A stretch of DNA of 33,192 nucleotides from the NCBI RefSeq assembly GCF_013139515.1, contig NZ_WTAR01000124.1:1-33192 (forward strand), given 5' to 3'. The number at the start of each line of letters is the position of its first letter. Position 1 is the stretch's first letter. This document shows, in pieces, positions 26,201-33,192 of this stretch. A program made the position numbers and the translations under genes. The notes below the pieces were generated by a model. That model did no database searches. It was not told where the DNA came from and saw nothing but the letters and a program-made list of their open reading frames with translations. This stretch comes from Lutibacter sp. GTDB lineage: Bacteria; Bacteroidota; Bacteroidia; Flavobacteriales; Flavobacteriaceae.

Positions 26201-27293
26201 TAAAACATATAGCAGAACACATTTTAACAAGTTAGATGGTACAATTACTATGGAACCATTTAAAGATTTAGATATTGAATTTAGAGGTAATAAAACGTAC
26301 ACTAAAAATAGCTCACAACAATTAGATGTTGTTGATAATAATTTAATTACAGATTCTCCAGTTACTGAATTTGGTAATTTTAGCATCAGTTATAATATGT
26401 TAAAAACATCATTCAAAAATAGTGATGCTAATTTTGAAGAGTTTAAAGCCAACAGAGCTATAATTGCTGAGCGTTTAGCTTTAGAAACCGGACAAGCAAT
26501 TGGTGGTTTTGGTGAAACTAGCCAACAAGTAACTTTACCTGCGTTTATGGCAGCATATTCTGGTCAAGATGCTTCAAAAGTAAGTCTAAAAGCATTCAAA
26601 AATATTCCAATTCCAGGATGGAAATTGAATTATAAAGGATTTATGAAAATGAAATGGTTTAAAAAGAACTTTAGAAGTTTTTCAGTTTCACACAGCTATA
26701 ATTCTTTATATTCAATTACAAGTTTTAGTAATAATTTAGACTATGAACCAAGTAATTTATCAAAAGAAGATATTGCTGGAAATTATTTAAACAAAACACT
26801 TTTCACCAATGTTAATTTATTAGAAGAATTTTCACCGCTTATTAAATTAGATGTGAAAATGAAAAATTCTGTTTCATTTAGTGGAAGAATTAATAAGGAT
26901 AGAGGTCTAACATTAAATTTTAATAACAATACTATTACCCAAATAAAAGGTACAGAATACGTAATTGGTTTAGGCTATAGAATTAAAGACTTAGCTATGA
27001 AATTTAGATTTGGAGGAGATTTAACTAAAGTAAAAGGCGATTTAAATTTAAGAGCAGATATATCTTTAAGAGATAATATTACAGTTATTAGAGCAATAGA
27101 CCAAGATAATGATCAAGTAACAGGCGGTCAGCGTTTACTATCTCTTAAGTTTTTTGCAGATTATGCACTAAGTAAAAGTTTAACAGCTTCATTCTATTTT
27201 GATCAAAGCTCATCTCAATATGCTATTTCAACAACTTTTCCTAGACAATCTGTAAGTTCAGGGTTAAGTATTAGATATGTTATAGGAAATTAA
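20262..27293 (+). CDS. sprA: SprA, type IX secretion / gliding motility outer-membrane translocon
   Basis: SprA (Sov in Porphyromonas) is the giant outer-membrane beta-barrel through which the type IX secretion system exports proteins, including gliding adhesins. The 2343-residue protein is in the size range of known SprA. The N-terminus MEKKHFIFKTYIVLFLLLF followed by IQSTIKAQ is a signal peptide, so the TTG at 20262 is the likely start. Long repeating blocks contain barrel-type alternation, for example LVKLGMLYQK, ADFAYLMPGSPKRIELEG and a C-terminal strand VSSGLSIRYVIGN. A basic, Ser/Lys-rich stretch (about 1865-1900) is a local oddity. It starts 3 bases after ruvA and ends 27 bases before gcvH. 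Presence of SprA indicates that this organism has a type IX system. Confidence 0.95.
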   Translation: MEKKHFIFKTYIVLFLLLFIQSTIKAQTNPDIKTGDTTKIFKANDTLNLKFPFKNNQSGSLYLADPSISEISYDAETGKYVILEKIGDYYVKRPVYMNQEEYKKYRLKKDMFKYYKDKISATNSKKLGSEDAQKNLLPTYYVNSSFFESVFGGNTIEVNAQGSVLVKLGMLYQKVDNPQLSERNRSSFTFDFNQEISASILAKVGTRLKVSAQYDTQSTFNFQNQIKLEYTPTEDDILQKVEVGNVSMPLKNSLIVGAQSLFGVKTQLKFGNTTVTGVFAEQKSQTRSVAAQGGATIQEFELQATDYDANRHFFLAQYFRDNYNKALQEYPLINSPVNITKVEVWVTNRSASTVDIRNIVGVADLGEGDPTNIGPANVIPVPGSLFPENEANDISSILTTSNVVRKIATVSDGLAPFSMQQGRDFSVLENAIKLRPDEYTIHPQLGVISLNRRLADSDVLAVSYEYTVNGDSKVYKVGEFTSDGIIAPDNIVVKLLRSEIISTQIPMWDLMMKNVYSLQTYRMQRDGFRLELLYADDETGVPINVLQNAKTLGVEDRTLLNLLNVDRLDQSQFLTPEGDGYFDYVEGSTVNSEKGYIIFPTVEPFGEDLESKLTHIDDEIYIFNELYEITQSEAKNNFQQKDKYLIKGYHKSENANGIPLGAFNVSQGSVRVTTGGRELVEGVDYVVDYQMGRVQIVNPSLEASNAPIQVSVENNAAFNLQTKRFLGIDVEHKFSDNLIAGVSILNLNEKPITQKALFGQEPINNTIFGLNASYGAEVPKFTKWVNKLPNIDTDVASNFSIRADFAYLMPGSPKRIELEGEATSYVDDFEGSQIPLEIKSIQQWHMSSTPQFQTNFDFGGNATDISYGYKRARLAWYTIDPLFYGGSSLKPGNIDNIELSRAEVRRVRFEELFPEQDLDLTQSTIVRTLDLAYFPNERGSYNYDTNNVNGDGKFTNPEDRWGGITRALTTTNFEQSNVEYIQFWLMDPYDHYSITNEEGLQPGVDPTNISNQVGDLYFNLGNISEDVLKDGRKMYENGLPENDLDTNFDSTIWGKIPTSQSLLYAFSDSDSERLAQDIGLDGINDDEELQKFGTGFGLDPANDNYSYFRSSEYDSNDASVLTRYKRYNNTQGNSPTNNLSTESYPTSATTFPDTEDIDKDQTMNSVESYYQYKVSLNKNDLVVGQNNIVDEKKVTVQLEDGSEKEFRWLQFRIQVGTPDEVVNDITGFNSIRFMRIFLTKFKMPVVLRFGELELVRGDWRRYTKTLDEAITPPQDLTNPQLQNFEVGVVNIQENEGRNPIPYILPPGIEREVLRGSTTLQQQNEQSVSLKVTNLEPDDTRAIFKNVRVDLRMYKHLKLFLHAEGVQTQSQVQDGEVQAIVRVGSDLNDNYYQIEKLLTISDYGASTPLDIWPEENNLDAFLEDLGKLKLQRFEDGIAPNELYPAINGSIEDLVVRVKGNPNLSNIKTIMLGVKNVSNTNQSTEVWFNEMRVSEFDNEGGWAAVVSADANFADFADVSMTGRMETQGFGGIEQRVNERSQEDTKLYDIVTNVNVGQLLPKNWGIKLPLNYSISEEFKDPKYDPQYQDVLFEDAESINPNSSSARDYTKRRSFSLINVRKDRNPTSTKKQRFYSVENLSVSYAYNETFHKDYNVQRYVDQNVRASANYNYSFEPKSIEPFKNLESLSGKYLRLIKDINFNLLPSTISINSNIIRSYNEQLSRSLIEGLPELPTLKQRHFMFDWDYSIGYNLTKSLQFNFKAANHYIYDEFESSEDIQLMDNFFSIGRPDHYHQTLSGTYKLPLDKIPYLNFIKANYAYTADFDWQASSQSYVNKVGNVIQNANTHTIGTDVDFKKFYKTIGLEKLFSKKSASSKQSGAKKTVNTRSSITKKKKTVGGKIGQGFYDLLTSVKKARVNYSENNGTFLPGYVPEIGFLGRDNFSGSAAPTFGFVFGSQIDIRQRAVENGWLLSRDSSDPLDVYYNKTYSRTHFNKLDGTITMEPFKDLDIEFRGNKTYTKNSSQQLDVVDNNLITDSPVTEFGNFSISYNMLKTSFKNSDANFEEFKANRAIIAERLALETGQAIGGFGETSQQVTLPAFMAAYSGQDASKVSLKAFKNIPIPGWKLNYKGFMKMKWFKKNFRSFSVSHSYNSLYSITSFSNNLDYEPSNLSKEDIAGNYLNKTLFTNVNLLEEFSPLIKLDVKMKNSVSFSGRINKDRGLTLNFNNNTITQIKGTEYVIGLGYRIKDLAMKFRFGGDLTKVKGDLNLRADISLRDNITVIRAIDQDNDQVTGGQRLLSLKFFADYALSKSLTASFYFDQSSSQYAISTTFPRQSVSSGLSIRYVIGN

Positions 27294-27320
27294 TATGTAC
27301 AATAAATAATTTAATAAAAA

Positions 27321-27701
27321 ATGAATATACCAGCAGAATTAAAATACACAAAAGACCATGAATGGCTTAAAATTGAAGGAGATATAGCAACAATTGGAAT
27401 AACGCATTTTGCGCAAAGCGAATTAGGTGATATTGTTTATGTTGATGTTGATACCGTTGGAGATACTGTGGATAGAGATGAAGTTTTTGGATCAGTTGAA
27501 GCAGTTAAAACAGTTTCAGACTTATTTATGCCTTTAACAGGTGAAGTAACAGCTTTTAATGAAGGATTAGAAGACGAACCAGAAAAAGTAAATTCAGACC
27601 CTTATGGAGAAGGATGGATGATTGAAATTTCAATTGCTGAAGTGTCTCAATTAAATGATTTATTATCAGCAGAAGATTATAAAGAATTAATTGGAGCGTA
27701 A
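27321..27701 (+). CDS. gcvH: Glycine cleavage system H protein
   Basis: GcvH carries the lipoyl group that shuttles the aminomethyl intermediate between the P and T proteins of glycine cleavage. The 126-residue protein has the H-protein signature [13 protein letters not shown] with lipoyl-lysine Lys63, and [20 protein letters not shown], with DPYGEGWM near the end. Length is normal. It lies between sprA and a VanZ-like gene whose start overlaps its last 11 bases. The P and T genes are not in the window, and the link to sprA appears to be conserved position only. Confidence 0.97.
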   Translation: MNIPAELKYTKDHEWLKIEGDIATIGITHFAQSELGDIVYVDVDTVGDTVDRDEVFGSVEAVKTVSDLFMPLTGEVTAFNEGLEDEPEKVNSDPYGEGWMIEISIAEVSQLNDLLSAEDYKELIGA

Positions 27702-28062
27702 ACTATATTTTTTAATAGCAATTGCTTTAACAATTGCAATAACCGTTGGAAGTTTAATCACAATTGAAAAAGTTGTTGAACTACCATCAGTTAAATTCTT
27801 TGATAAATTTTTACATGTATCAGCTTATTTTCTACTAACATTTAGTTGGATGTTTTCTTTTTATAAAAGCTTAAAACTTCAAAAGAAAAGAGCCTTTATT
27901 GTACTTGTAATATTTATTTTTGGCATAATTATTGAAATCCTACAAGGAACACTAACCATTTCCAGGCAGGCTGAAACATTAGATTTGATTGCTAATTTAA
28001 CAGGAATAGTTGTCGCTTGGTTGTTTTTCAACATATTTTTTAAAGAAAATAGAATGAAATAA
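27691..28062 (+). CDS. VanZ-like family membrane protein
   Basis: This 123-residue protein has about four hydrophobic segments (residues 4-22, 37-55, 66-86 and 97-115). The VanZ-like features are [17 protein letters not shown], with the usual D-K-hydrophobic-H pattern, and [24 protein letters not shown], matching the E..Q.......D..D...N pattern of the family. VanZ-like proteins have no settled function outside glycopeptide resistance, and nothing here suggests resistance. The start is TTG at 27691, overlapping gcvH by 11 bases; no ATG lies near the N-terminus. Translational coupling to gcvH is therefore likely. Confidence 0.8.
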   Translation: MERKLYFLIAIALTIAITVGSLITIEKVVELPSVKFFDKFLHVSAYFLLTFSWMFSFYKSLKLQKKRAFIVLVIFIFGIIIEILQGTLTISRQAETLDLIANLTGIVVAWLFFNIFFKENRMK

Positions 28063-28071
28063 AAAATATAC

Positions 28072-28101
28072 TTGTATTATATATTAAAATTATTAAATTA
28101 G
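28072..28101 (+). promoter_or_regulatory. Possible promoter of the first tonB gene
   Basis: TTG at 28072-28074 and TAAATTAG at 28094-28101 are 19 bases apart. The second element differs from TAnnTTTG at one position. It lies 26 bases before the ATG at 28127. Confidence 0.4.
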
Positions 28102-28126
28102 CGAACTATAAAAAAATTTTTCACAG

Positions 28127-28846
28127 ATGCAAATCAAAAAAAATCCAAAAGCAAATTTAGAAAACTACAGCAAGTTGTTTATGCAATTAGGCTTAGTTTT
28201 AGCACTATTAATAGTGTATTTGGCCATTGAAAAAAAGACGTATGATAGAGTTATTGGAGATTTAGGTCCTGTAGTACTAAATATGGATGAAGAAGAAGAA
28301 CAATTAGAACTTGAAATAATAAAACCACCTGAGCCAAAAACTCCACCACCACCAACTCCAGATGTAATTGAAGTTGTTAAAGATGAAGAAGAAGTTGAGG
28401 AAACAGTAATAGAATCTACAGAAACTGATGAAGATGAGGCAGTTGAAATTGAAGAAATTATTGAAGTTGAAGAAGAAGAAGATGTATTAGAAGATGTGCC
28501 TTTTGCAATTATTGAAGATGTACCAGTTTATCCAGGTTGTAAAGGAAACAAAGCAAAATTAAGAGCTTGTTTACAAGAAAAAATCACGAAACACGTAAAT
28601 AGAAAATTTAATGCTGATTTAGCATCAGATTTAGGATTATCGCCAGGAGTGAAACGAATTTTTGTGATGTTTAAAATTGACAGAAGCGGAAATATTACAA
28701 ATGTACAAGCACGTGCACCTCATAAAAGGCTACAAGCTGAAGCAATTAGAGTTGTTAAGCTATTACCTAAAATGACACCAGGTAAACAACGTGGTCGTCC
28801 AGTTGGTGTAAAATACAGCTTACCAATTGCATTTAAAGTAGAATAA
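28127..28846 (+). CDS. TonB-family energy transducer, tandem copy 1
   Basis: This 239-residue protein is anchored by one N-terminal membrane segment (about residues 18-34). A linker follows, starting with PEPKTPPPPTPDV and continuing as a long Glu/Asp/Val-rich stretch (to about 122). The C-terminal TonB domain (about 125-239) contains VPVYPGCKG, ARAPHKRLQAEAIRVVKLLPKM and ends GVKYSLPIAFKVE. TonB proteins couple the inner-membrane ExbB-ExbD motor to outer-membrane receptors. Two Cys residues in the C-terminal domain (PGCKG and RACL) are kept in all three copies. The acidic linker is unlike the Pro/Lys-rich linker of E. coli TonB. A terminator follows. Confidence 0.85.
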   Translation: MQIKKNPKANLENYSKLFMQLGLVLALLIVYLAIEKKTYDRVIGDLGPVVLNMDEEEEQLELEIIKPPEPKTPPPPTPDVIEVVKDEEEVEETVIESTETDEDEAVEIEEIIEVEEEEDVLEDVPFAIIEDVPVYPGCKGNKAKLRACLQEKITKHVNRKFNADLASDLGLSPGVKRIFVMFKIDRSGNITNVQARAPHKRLQAEAIRVVKLLPKMTPGKQRGRPVGVKYSLPIAFKVE

Positions 28847-28868
28847 AAAAACATAAAATATTTATAGT

Positions 28869-28903
28869 AAAAAGCTCAACCATTATGGTTGAGCTTTTTT
28901 TTT
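28869..28903 (+). terminator. Rho-independent terminator after tonB copy 1
   Basis: A stem of about 13 base pairs (AAAAAGCTCAACC / GGTTGAGCTTTTT), with the short loop ATTAT, runs into a long T tract, 22 bases after the stop codon. Confidence 0.9.
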
Positions 28904-29037
28904 GGTACGTTTATTGTATTAACATAATTTTAACATTTATCCTATAAATACCTCAGTATAAATTAAAAACTTAAATACCACTCTATACAATTAATTTAAA
29001 TATACAGGTACAAAAGGATGATAAAAACTTATAAACT

Positions 29038-29760
29038 ATGGATACAAAAAAGAACCCAAAAGCAAATTTAGAGAATTTTAGTAAATTGTTTATGCAATTA
29101 GGATTAGTTTTATCATTAATTATTGCATACGTTTTAATTCAAAATAAAACAGTTACTACTAAAATTGCTATTGTTGAAGATTTTGGTAGAGTTGATCACT
29201 CTATACCAGAACAAAATGTTGAATATGAAATTGAAAAACCAAAACCCAAAGCTATTCCTAAAACAATACCTCTTGTAGTTATTAAAAAAGAGGATAATGA
29301 GGCTGATTTTGAAGAAACTTTGTTTACTATTATAGACCCTGACGCCCCAGTTGAAGAACCACAATTTGAAGACCCTAATATTGATGATACCATTGATATA
29401 GAAGAAACCGTTCCTTTTTTAATTTTAGAAGATGTACCTGTTTATCCTGGTTGTAAAGGCTCTAATGAAGAACGGAAAGCTTGTTTTATGAAAAAAATAG
29501 GAAAGTTTGTTAATAAAAAATTTGACATTAGTTTGGCCGAAGAGTTAGGTTTAGCCTCAGGAGTTCAAAAAATATACACAATATTTAGAATTGACAAGAG
29601 TGGAAACATTGTTGATATAAAGGCTAGAGCACCTCATAAAAAATTAAAACAAGAAGCCATAAGGGTTATAAATTTATTACCCAAAATGAAACCAGGTAAA
29701 CAGAGGGGGGATCCTGTAAATGTAAAATATTCCTTGCCCATAGCGTTTAAAATTCAATAA
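29038..29760 (+). CDS. TonB-family energy transducer, tandem copy 2
   Basis: This 240-residue paralogue starts MDTKKNPKANLENFSKLFMQ, nearly identical to copy 1, and shares the N-terminal membrane segment and the C-terminal domain (VPVYPGCKG, RIDKSGNIVDIKARAPHKKL, KYSLPIAFKIQ). The linker diverges most: it has PKPKAIPKTIP followed by a shorter acidic region. This pattern, with conserved ends and a free-running middle, is expected when the linker only needs to span the periplasm. It has its own upstream gap of 190 bases, with no clear promoter match, and is followed by a terminator, so it is probably transcribed separately. Confidence 0.85.
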   Translation: MDTKKNPKANLENFSKLFMQLGLVLSLIIAYVLIQNKTVTTKIAIVEDFGRVDHSIPEQNVEYEIEKPKPKAIPKTIPLVVIKKEDNEADFEETLFTIIDPDAPVEEPQFEDPNIDDTIDIEETVPFLILEDVPVYPGCKGSNEERKACFMKKIGKFVNKKFDISLAEELGLASGVQKIYTIFRIDKSGNIVDIKARAPHKKLKQEAIRVINLLPKMKPGKQRGDPVNVKYSLPIAFKIQ

Positions 29761-29762
29761 AC

Positions 29763-29791
29763 AAAAAAACCAACATTATGTTGGTTTTTTT
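29763..29791 (+). terminator. Rho-independent terminator after tonB copy 2
   Basis: AAAACCAACA and TGTTGGTTTT pair around the loop TTA and lead into a T tract, 3 bases after the stop codon. Its sequence differs from the terminator after copy 1, so it was not simply duplicated with the gene. Confidence 0.85.
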
Positions 29792-29946
29792 GTTTATTAA
29801 ATGGAAAAATCGTAACTTTAATACGATATATATATCTTGCAAGGTGTTGCTTTAAGCACATTTTGTTTTCCAATTTCTTGCATTATAAACTTTACTGTTT
29901 AATCAGTTAATAACTAGTTTTTTGTTCCACCTGAAAAAGGCACTAA

Positions 29947-30678
29947 ATGGAAATTAAAAAATACCCTCACGCGGCTCTTGAAAATTATAGTAAAATTTTA
30001 ATTCAATTAGGTTTAGTATTAGCACTTTTTATTGTTAATGAATTTTTAAATATGAAAAGCTACCCAAATGTTATAAAAGAGTTAGCAGGGACTATTGTAG
30101 CTGATGAAGATGTAGAGGAAACAATTGAAGTTAAAATTATTGAGCCTAAAATTAAACCTCCTGTAAAAGCTGTTTTACCTGATAAAATTATAAAAGTTGA
30201 AGATGAAGTTGAAGTTATTGAAACAGTTATTGAGTCTACTGAAGTTGATGAATCAGATGCTATAATTATTGATATAGATAATGATGTTGTGTCAGTTGAA
30301 GAAGAGGAAGATGTTGTTGAGGATGTACCATTTTTAGTTATTGAAAATGTTCCCATATTTCCAGGTTGCAAAGGAAGTAATAAAGAATTAAGAGCTTGTT
30401 TTTCTTCTGAAATGTCAAAATTTGTTTCAAAAAGATTTAATTCTGAATTAGCTTCAGATTTAGGCTTAACTACAGGTAGTATACAAAAGATTTTTGTGAT
30501 ATTTAAAATTGATAAATACGGAAATATTGTTGATATAAAAGCAAGAGCTCCACATAAAAAATTACAAACTGAAGCTATTAGAGTTATTCGGTTATTGCCA
30601 AAAATGACACCAGGAAAGCAGCGAGGTAAAGCTGTTGGTGTAAGATACGGTTTACCTATTGTTTTTAAAGTTGAATAA
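29947..30678 (+). CDS. TonB-family energy transducer, tandem copy 3
   Basis: This 243-residue third copy starts MEIKKYPHAALENYSKILIQ. It keeps the membrane segment, an acidic linker rich in Glu, Asp, Val and Ile, and the C-terminal domain (VPIFPGCKG, ARAPHKKLQTEAIRVIRLLPKM, end GLPIVFKVE). It carries a one-residue insertion (TTGSIQK where copy 1 has SPGVKR). The N-terminus is the most divergent of the three. It converges on the merR-type gene with eight bases between the stops and no visible terminator. Partner receptors are not encoded nearby. Confidence 0.85.
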   Translation: MEIKKYPHAALENYSKILIQLGLVLALFIVNEFLNMKSYPNVIKELAGTIVADEDVEETIEVKIIEPKIKPPVKAVLPDKIIKVEDEVEVIETVIESTEVDESDAIIIDIDNDVVSVEEEEDVVEDVPFLVIENVPIFPGCKGSNKELRACFSSEMSKFVSKRFNSELASDLGLTTGSIQKIFVIFKIDKYGNIVDIKARAPHKKLQTEAIRVIRLLPKMTPGKQRGKAVGVRYGLPIVFKVE

Positions 30679-30686
30679 TTTAAAGA

Positions 30687-31022
30687 TTAAGTATCTATTT
30701 GATTTTTAATATTAATTAGCTCTTCTTTAATCGCTTCTAAACGAGTTATAATTGCATGATTATTTTTTACAGCTTTAGGGTTTTCTTTCATTTTAATTTT
30801 TGCACCCTCTAAAGTAAACCCTTTTTCTTTTACCAAATAATAAATGAGTTTTAGGTTTTTTAAATCTTCCTGTGTAAATAACCTATTTCCTTTATTATTT
30901 TTTTTAGGTTTTAAAATGTCAAACTCTTTTTCCCAAAAGCGTATGTGAGATGTATTTAGCCCAAAAGCTTTAGCAACTTCACCAATTTTATAATATCTTT
31001 TCTCTGGTAAATCTATAAACAT
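30687..31022 (-). CDS. MerR-family transcriptional regulator
   Basis: This is a 111-residue protein with an N-terminal MerR winged helix: YYKIGEVAKAFGLNTSHIRFWEKEF (helix-turn-helix and wing), then NRLFTQEDLKNLKLIYYLVKEKGFTLEGAK. A short helical tail follows. It lacks the cysteines of metal-sensing MerR proteins, and the C-terminal effector domain is minimal, so a small-molecule or protein signal is likely. Its start shares one base with the stop of the upstream M23 peptidase gene, so the two form one operon. This gene pair looks like a conserved flavobacterial arrangement, from memory. Confidence 0.9.
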   Translation of the reverse strand: MFIDLPEKRYYKIGEVAKAFGLNTSHIRFWEKEFDILKPKKNNKGNRLFTQEDLKNLKLIYYLVKEKGFTLEGAKIKMKENPKAVKNNHAIITRLEAIKEELINIKNQIDT

Positions 31023-31993
31023 TAATCTAGTGATTGTCCTTCAATTTGAGCGGCTTTTTGCATTGCTTCAAATTCTTCAGGTGATAAATTTCCATAATAA
31101 AAATCAATAGGGTTTATTTTTGAGCCATTTTTAATAATTTCATAATGTAAATGTGGTGCTTGTGAGCGACCCGTATTACCAACAAAACCAATTAAATCAC
31201 CTCTCTTTACTTTTTGACCCTTTCTAACATTATATTTACTCATATGTGCATATAAAGAAATATAGCCAAAACCATGGTTAATTCTAACGTGTTTTCCATA
31301 TCCAGAAGATCTTTGGTCAGCTCTAATTATTTTCCCATCTCCGGAAGCGTAGATTGGAGTCCCTCTTGGAGCTGTAAAGTCCATTCCCCAATGTTTTTTT
31401 CTTGCTTTAGTAAAAGGGTCAGACCTCCACCCATAACCTGAAGCCATTCGTGTTAAATCTTCCTTTTTTACAGGTTGAATAGCAGGCATTGCAGCTAACA
31501 AACCTTCTTTATTTTCAGCTAATTTAACAATCTCATCTAAAGATTTAGATTGAACATATAATTGTTTTGATAAAATATCCATATTTTTAGTTACGTCAAT
31601 AACCATTTTAGAATTATCAAAACCTTCCAAAGCTTTATATCTATTTAAACCTCCAAAACCAGCTTTTCTTTGCTCTTCAGGAATTGGGTTTACTTCAAAA
31701 TATAAACGGTAAATATTGTTATCTCTTTCTTGAATATCTTTTAATATTTTTTCAAGTTGAACAATTTTTTTATTGTGTAATTCTTCATTTAACTTAACAA
31801 ATTCTAATTCACGTCTAAATTCTTTTTCTTTAGGCGATTCAAAAACAGGAGCTAAAACTACAAACCCTATAAACATGAATATTAAGGCTGCTATAATTGT
31901 AAGAAAAAACTTTTTAAAAGTATCACTTTTTTTAGGTGTTATCTTTTGGTAAGATAGTGTATCTGAATCGTAATAATATTTTACCTTCGTCAT
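31022..31993 (-). CDS. M23-family (LytM-type) metallopeptidase, membrane-anchored
   Basis: This 323-residue protein has one membrane segment near residues 28-50, a coiled-coil stretch (about 53-95) and a C-terminal M23 peptidase domain (about 180-300). The zinc ligands and catalytic residues are all present: His201-x3-Asp205 in HWGMD, His250 in LYAHMS, and HLH at 281-283. It should therefore be an active peptidoglycan endopeptidase facing the periplasm, not a degenerate activator like EnvC. It is transcribed divergently from alaS across a 220-base gap and cotranscribed with the MerR gene. Confidence 0.92.
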   Translation of the reverse strand: MTKVKYYYDSDTLSYQKITPKKSDTFKKFFLTIIAALIFMFIGFVVLAPVFESPKEKEFRRELEFVKLNEELHNKKIVQLEKILKDIQERDNNIYRLYFEVNPIPEEQRKAGFGGLNRYKALEGFDNSKMVIDVTKNMDILSKQLYVQSKSLDEIVKLAENKEGLLAAMPAIQPVKKEDLTRMASGYGWRSDPFTKARKKHWGMDFTAPRGTPIYASGDGKIIRADQRSSGYGKHVRINHGFGYISLYAHMSKYNVRKGQKVKRGDLIGFVGNTGRSQAPHLHYEIIKNGSKINPIDFYYGNLSPEEFEAMQKAAQIEGQSLD

Positions 31994-32213
31994 AAATAGA
32001 AATTATGTTATTTTTGCATCATAAAACGTCATAATATTTATTAATATTGCGATGCGTAATTTACAAAATTACGAAATGTTTTACTAAAGTTGTTAAACAT
32101 AAAGTATTTAGCAAATAATTAACAAACAAAATAATGTTAAAGAGCTATTAATGAATTAAGTAATAGTAAACTTTAAGTATTGGAGTAGCCAGTAATAAAT
32201 TAAGATATAATAC
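31994..32213. other. Intergenic region between the divergent M23 peptidase and alaS genes
   Basis: This 220-base AT-rich gap must hold promoters for both directions. A minus-strand TAATTTTG (32064-32071) and a plus-strand TATTTTTG (32009-32016) fit TAnnTTTG, but neither has a clear -33 partner. I see no hairpin, RNA gene, T-box-like structure or open frame that I can support. Confidence 0.5.
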
Positions 32214-33192
32214 ATGAAATCACAACAAGTCCGTAAAGAATTTTTAGACTTTTTTGCTTCCAAAAAACACGCTATTGTGCCATCTTTTCCTATGGTATTA
32301 AAAAACGATCCAACATTAATGTTTACCAATGCTGGAATGGTACCTTTTAAAGAATACTTTTTAGGTCAGAAAAATGCTGTTGATAAACGCGTTTCAGATA
32401 CGCAAAAATGTTTGCGAGTTTCTGGAAAACACAACGATTTGGAAGAAGTTGGTAAAGATACTTACCACCATACCATGTTTGAAATGCTTGGGAATTGGAG
32501 TTTTGGAGACTACTTTAAAGAAGAAGCTATTGCTTGGGCTTGGGAATTTTTGGTTGATGTTTTAAAAATTGATAAAGATTGTTTATATGTAACAGTTTTT
32601 GAAGGTGCTAAAGAAGATGGTTTATCATACGACCAAGAAGCGTGCGATTATTGGAAAAAATATATTAGTGAAGACCGTATTATTAACGGAAATAAAAAAG
32701 ATAATTTTTGGGAAATGGGTGCTCAAGGACCTTGCGGACCTTGTTCTGAAATTCATGTAGATATTCGTTCAGCTGAAGAAAAAGCGCAAGTTTCAGGAAA
32801 AAGTTTGGTAAATATGGACCATCCTCAAGTGGTGGAAATTTGGAACTTAGTATTTATGGAATTTAACCGTAAAGCTGATGGCTCTTTAGAAAAATTACCT
32901 GCCCAACATGTTGATACCGGAATGGGTTTTGAACGTTTATGTATGGTTTTACAAAATGTGCAATCTAACTATGATACCGATGTTTTTACACCGCTAATTA
33001 GAGAAGTTGAAGCAATTACCAACAACGATTATGGTAAAAATGAGGAGATTGATATTGCCATTCGTGTAATTTCAGATCACGTTCGTGCGGTAGCATTTGC
33101 AATTGCCGATGGGCAATTACCATCAAATACTGGTGCTGGTTATGTTATTCGTCGAATTTTAAGAAGAGCCATTCGTTATGGGTTTACATTTT
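32214..33192 (+). CDS. alaS: Alanyl-tRNA synthetase, N-terminal part (runs off the window)
   Basis: AlaS charges tRNA(Ala) with alanine. The visible 326 residues are the class II aminoacylation domain: [19 protein letters not shown], then [16 protein letters not shown], the motif 2 region [34 protein letters not shown] and DTGMGFERL (motif 3 region). [23 protein letters not shown] follows. The sequence ends inside this domain, so the editing and C-Ala domains lie beyond the right edge. The ATG at 32214 gives the normal AlaS N-terminus. Confidence 0.97.
   Translation, partial: MKSQQVRKEFLDFFASKKHAIVPSFPMVLKNDPTLMFTNAGMVPFKEYFLGQKNAVDKRVSDTQKCLRVSGKHNDLEEVGKDTYHHTMFEMLGNWSFGDYFKEEAIAWAWEFLVDVLKIDKDCLYVTVFEGAKEDGLSYDQEACDYWKKYISEDRIINGNKKDNFWEMGAQGPCGPCSEIHVDIRSAEEKAQVSGKSLVNMDHPQVVEIWNLVFMEFNRKADGSLEKLPAQHVDTGMGFERLCMVLQNVQSNYDTDVFTPLIREVEAITNNDYGKNEEIDIAIRVISDHVRAVAFAIADGQLPSNTGAGYVIRRILRRAIRYGFTF

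Noticed and set aside
30060-30371. A 103-residue minus-strand frame rich in Ser and Thr opposite tonB copy 3
   Set aside because: Its composition is simply the reverse complement of the Glu/Asp/Val codons of the acidic linker.
32009-32016. TATTTTTG as an alaS promoter
   Set aside because: It lies about 200 bases upstream of alaS, has no -33 partner and is a common string in AT-rich DNA.

Overview
The window is AT-rich chromosomal DNA from a member of the Bacteroidota, almost certainly class Flavobacteriia. The evidence is a full-length SprA (type IX secretion and gliding translocon) in the order ruvA-sprA-gcvH, Bacteroidota-type promoters (TTTG / TAnnTTTG), several TonB paralogues, a ceramidase-like membrane protein and a Kdo-transferase tail. 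I cannot assign a genus from the sequence alone. No tRNA, rRNA, CRISPR array, transposase or phage gene was seen. No gene-free stretch exceeds about 220 bases.

Region 1 (1-17230) looks like a sulfur-oxidation island with its own cofactor supply. It opens with the 3' end of waaA. Next come a Crp/Fnr regulator, a split pair of YeeE/YedE sulfur-transport proteins and a second Crp/Fnr regulator. A long, tightly packed molybdenum-cofactor (Moco) operon follows: moaA, a TrpF-like gene, moeA, moaC, a mobA fusion, a DUF1835 gene, a moeB-rhodanese gene and a MutS-like ATPase gene. moaE and moaD lie just beyond on the other strand, next to a DUF3817 gene and a ceramidase-like gene. The region ends with a two-gene operon for a molybdopterin oxidoreductase. 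Its first gene fuses a four-cluster ferredoxin to an NrfD-type membrane anchor, and its second encodes a 967-residue catalytic subunit with no Tat signal. The layout resembles a cytoplasm-facing, quinone-linked sulfite dehydrogenase (SoeABC type), but the substrate is inferred.

The two transport and oxidoreductase transcription units carry matching regulatory architecture. A perfect TGTAA-N6-TTACA lies before the YeeE pair and a perfect TGTGA-N6-TCACA before the oxidoreductase. Each is centred exactly 28.5 bases upstream of the first T of a TAnnTTTG -7 element. This geometry suggests one Crp/Fnr-controlled regulon joining sulfur-compound transport, Moco synthesis and the oxidoreductase, with the two local Crp/Fnr proteins as candidate activators.

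Within the Moco operon there are several oddities. A TrpF-like enzyme keeps the catalytic Cys and Asp but lacks the usual substrate-binding Arg and has no trp neighbours. The DUF1835 gene is interrupted by a single in-frame TGA where the family has Arg. MobA carries an N-terminal domain resembling a MobB that has lost its P-loop. The MoeB homologue lacks most of its zinc ligands. No mogA/moaB or modABC is present.

Region 2 (17300-33192) is ordinary flavobacterial core genome: maeB, ruvA, sprA, gcvH and a VanZ-like gene, then three tandem tonB paralogues. The first two tonB genes are each followed by a terminator hairpin. A MerR regulator and an M23 peptidase follow on the minus strand, and the 5' part of alaS runs off the right edge.
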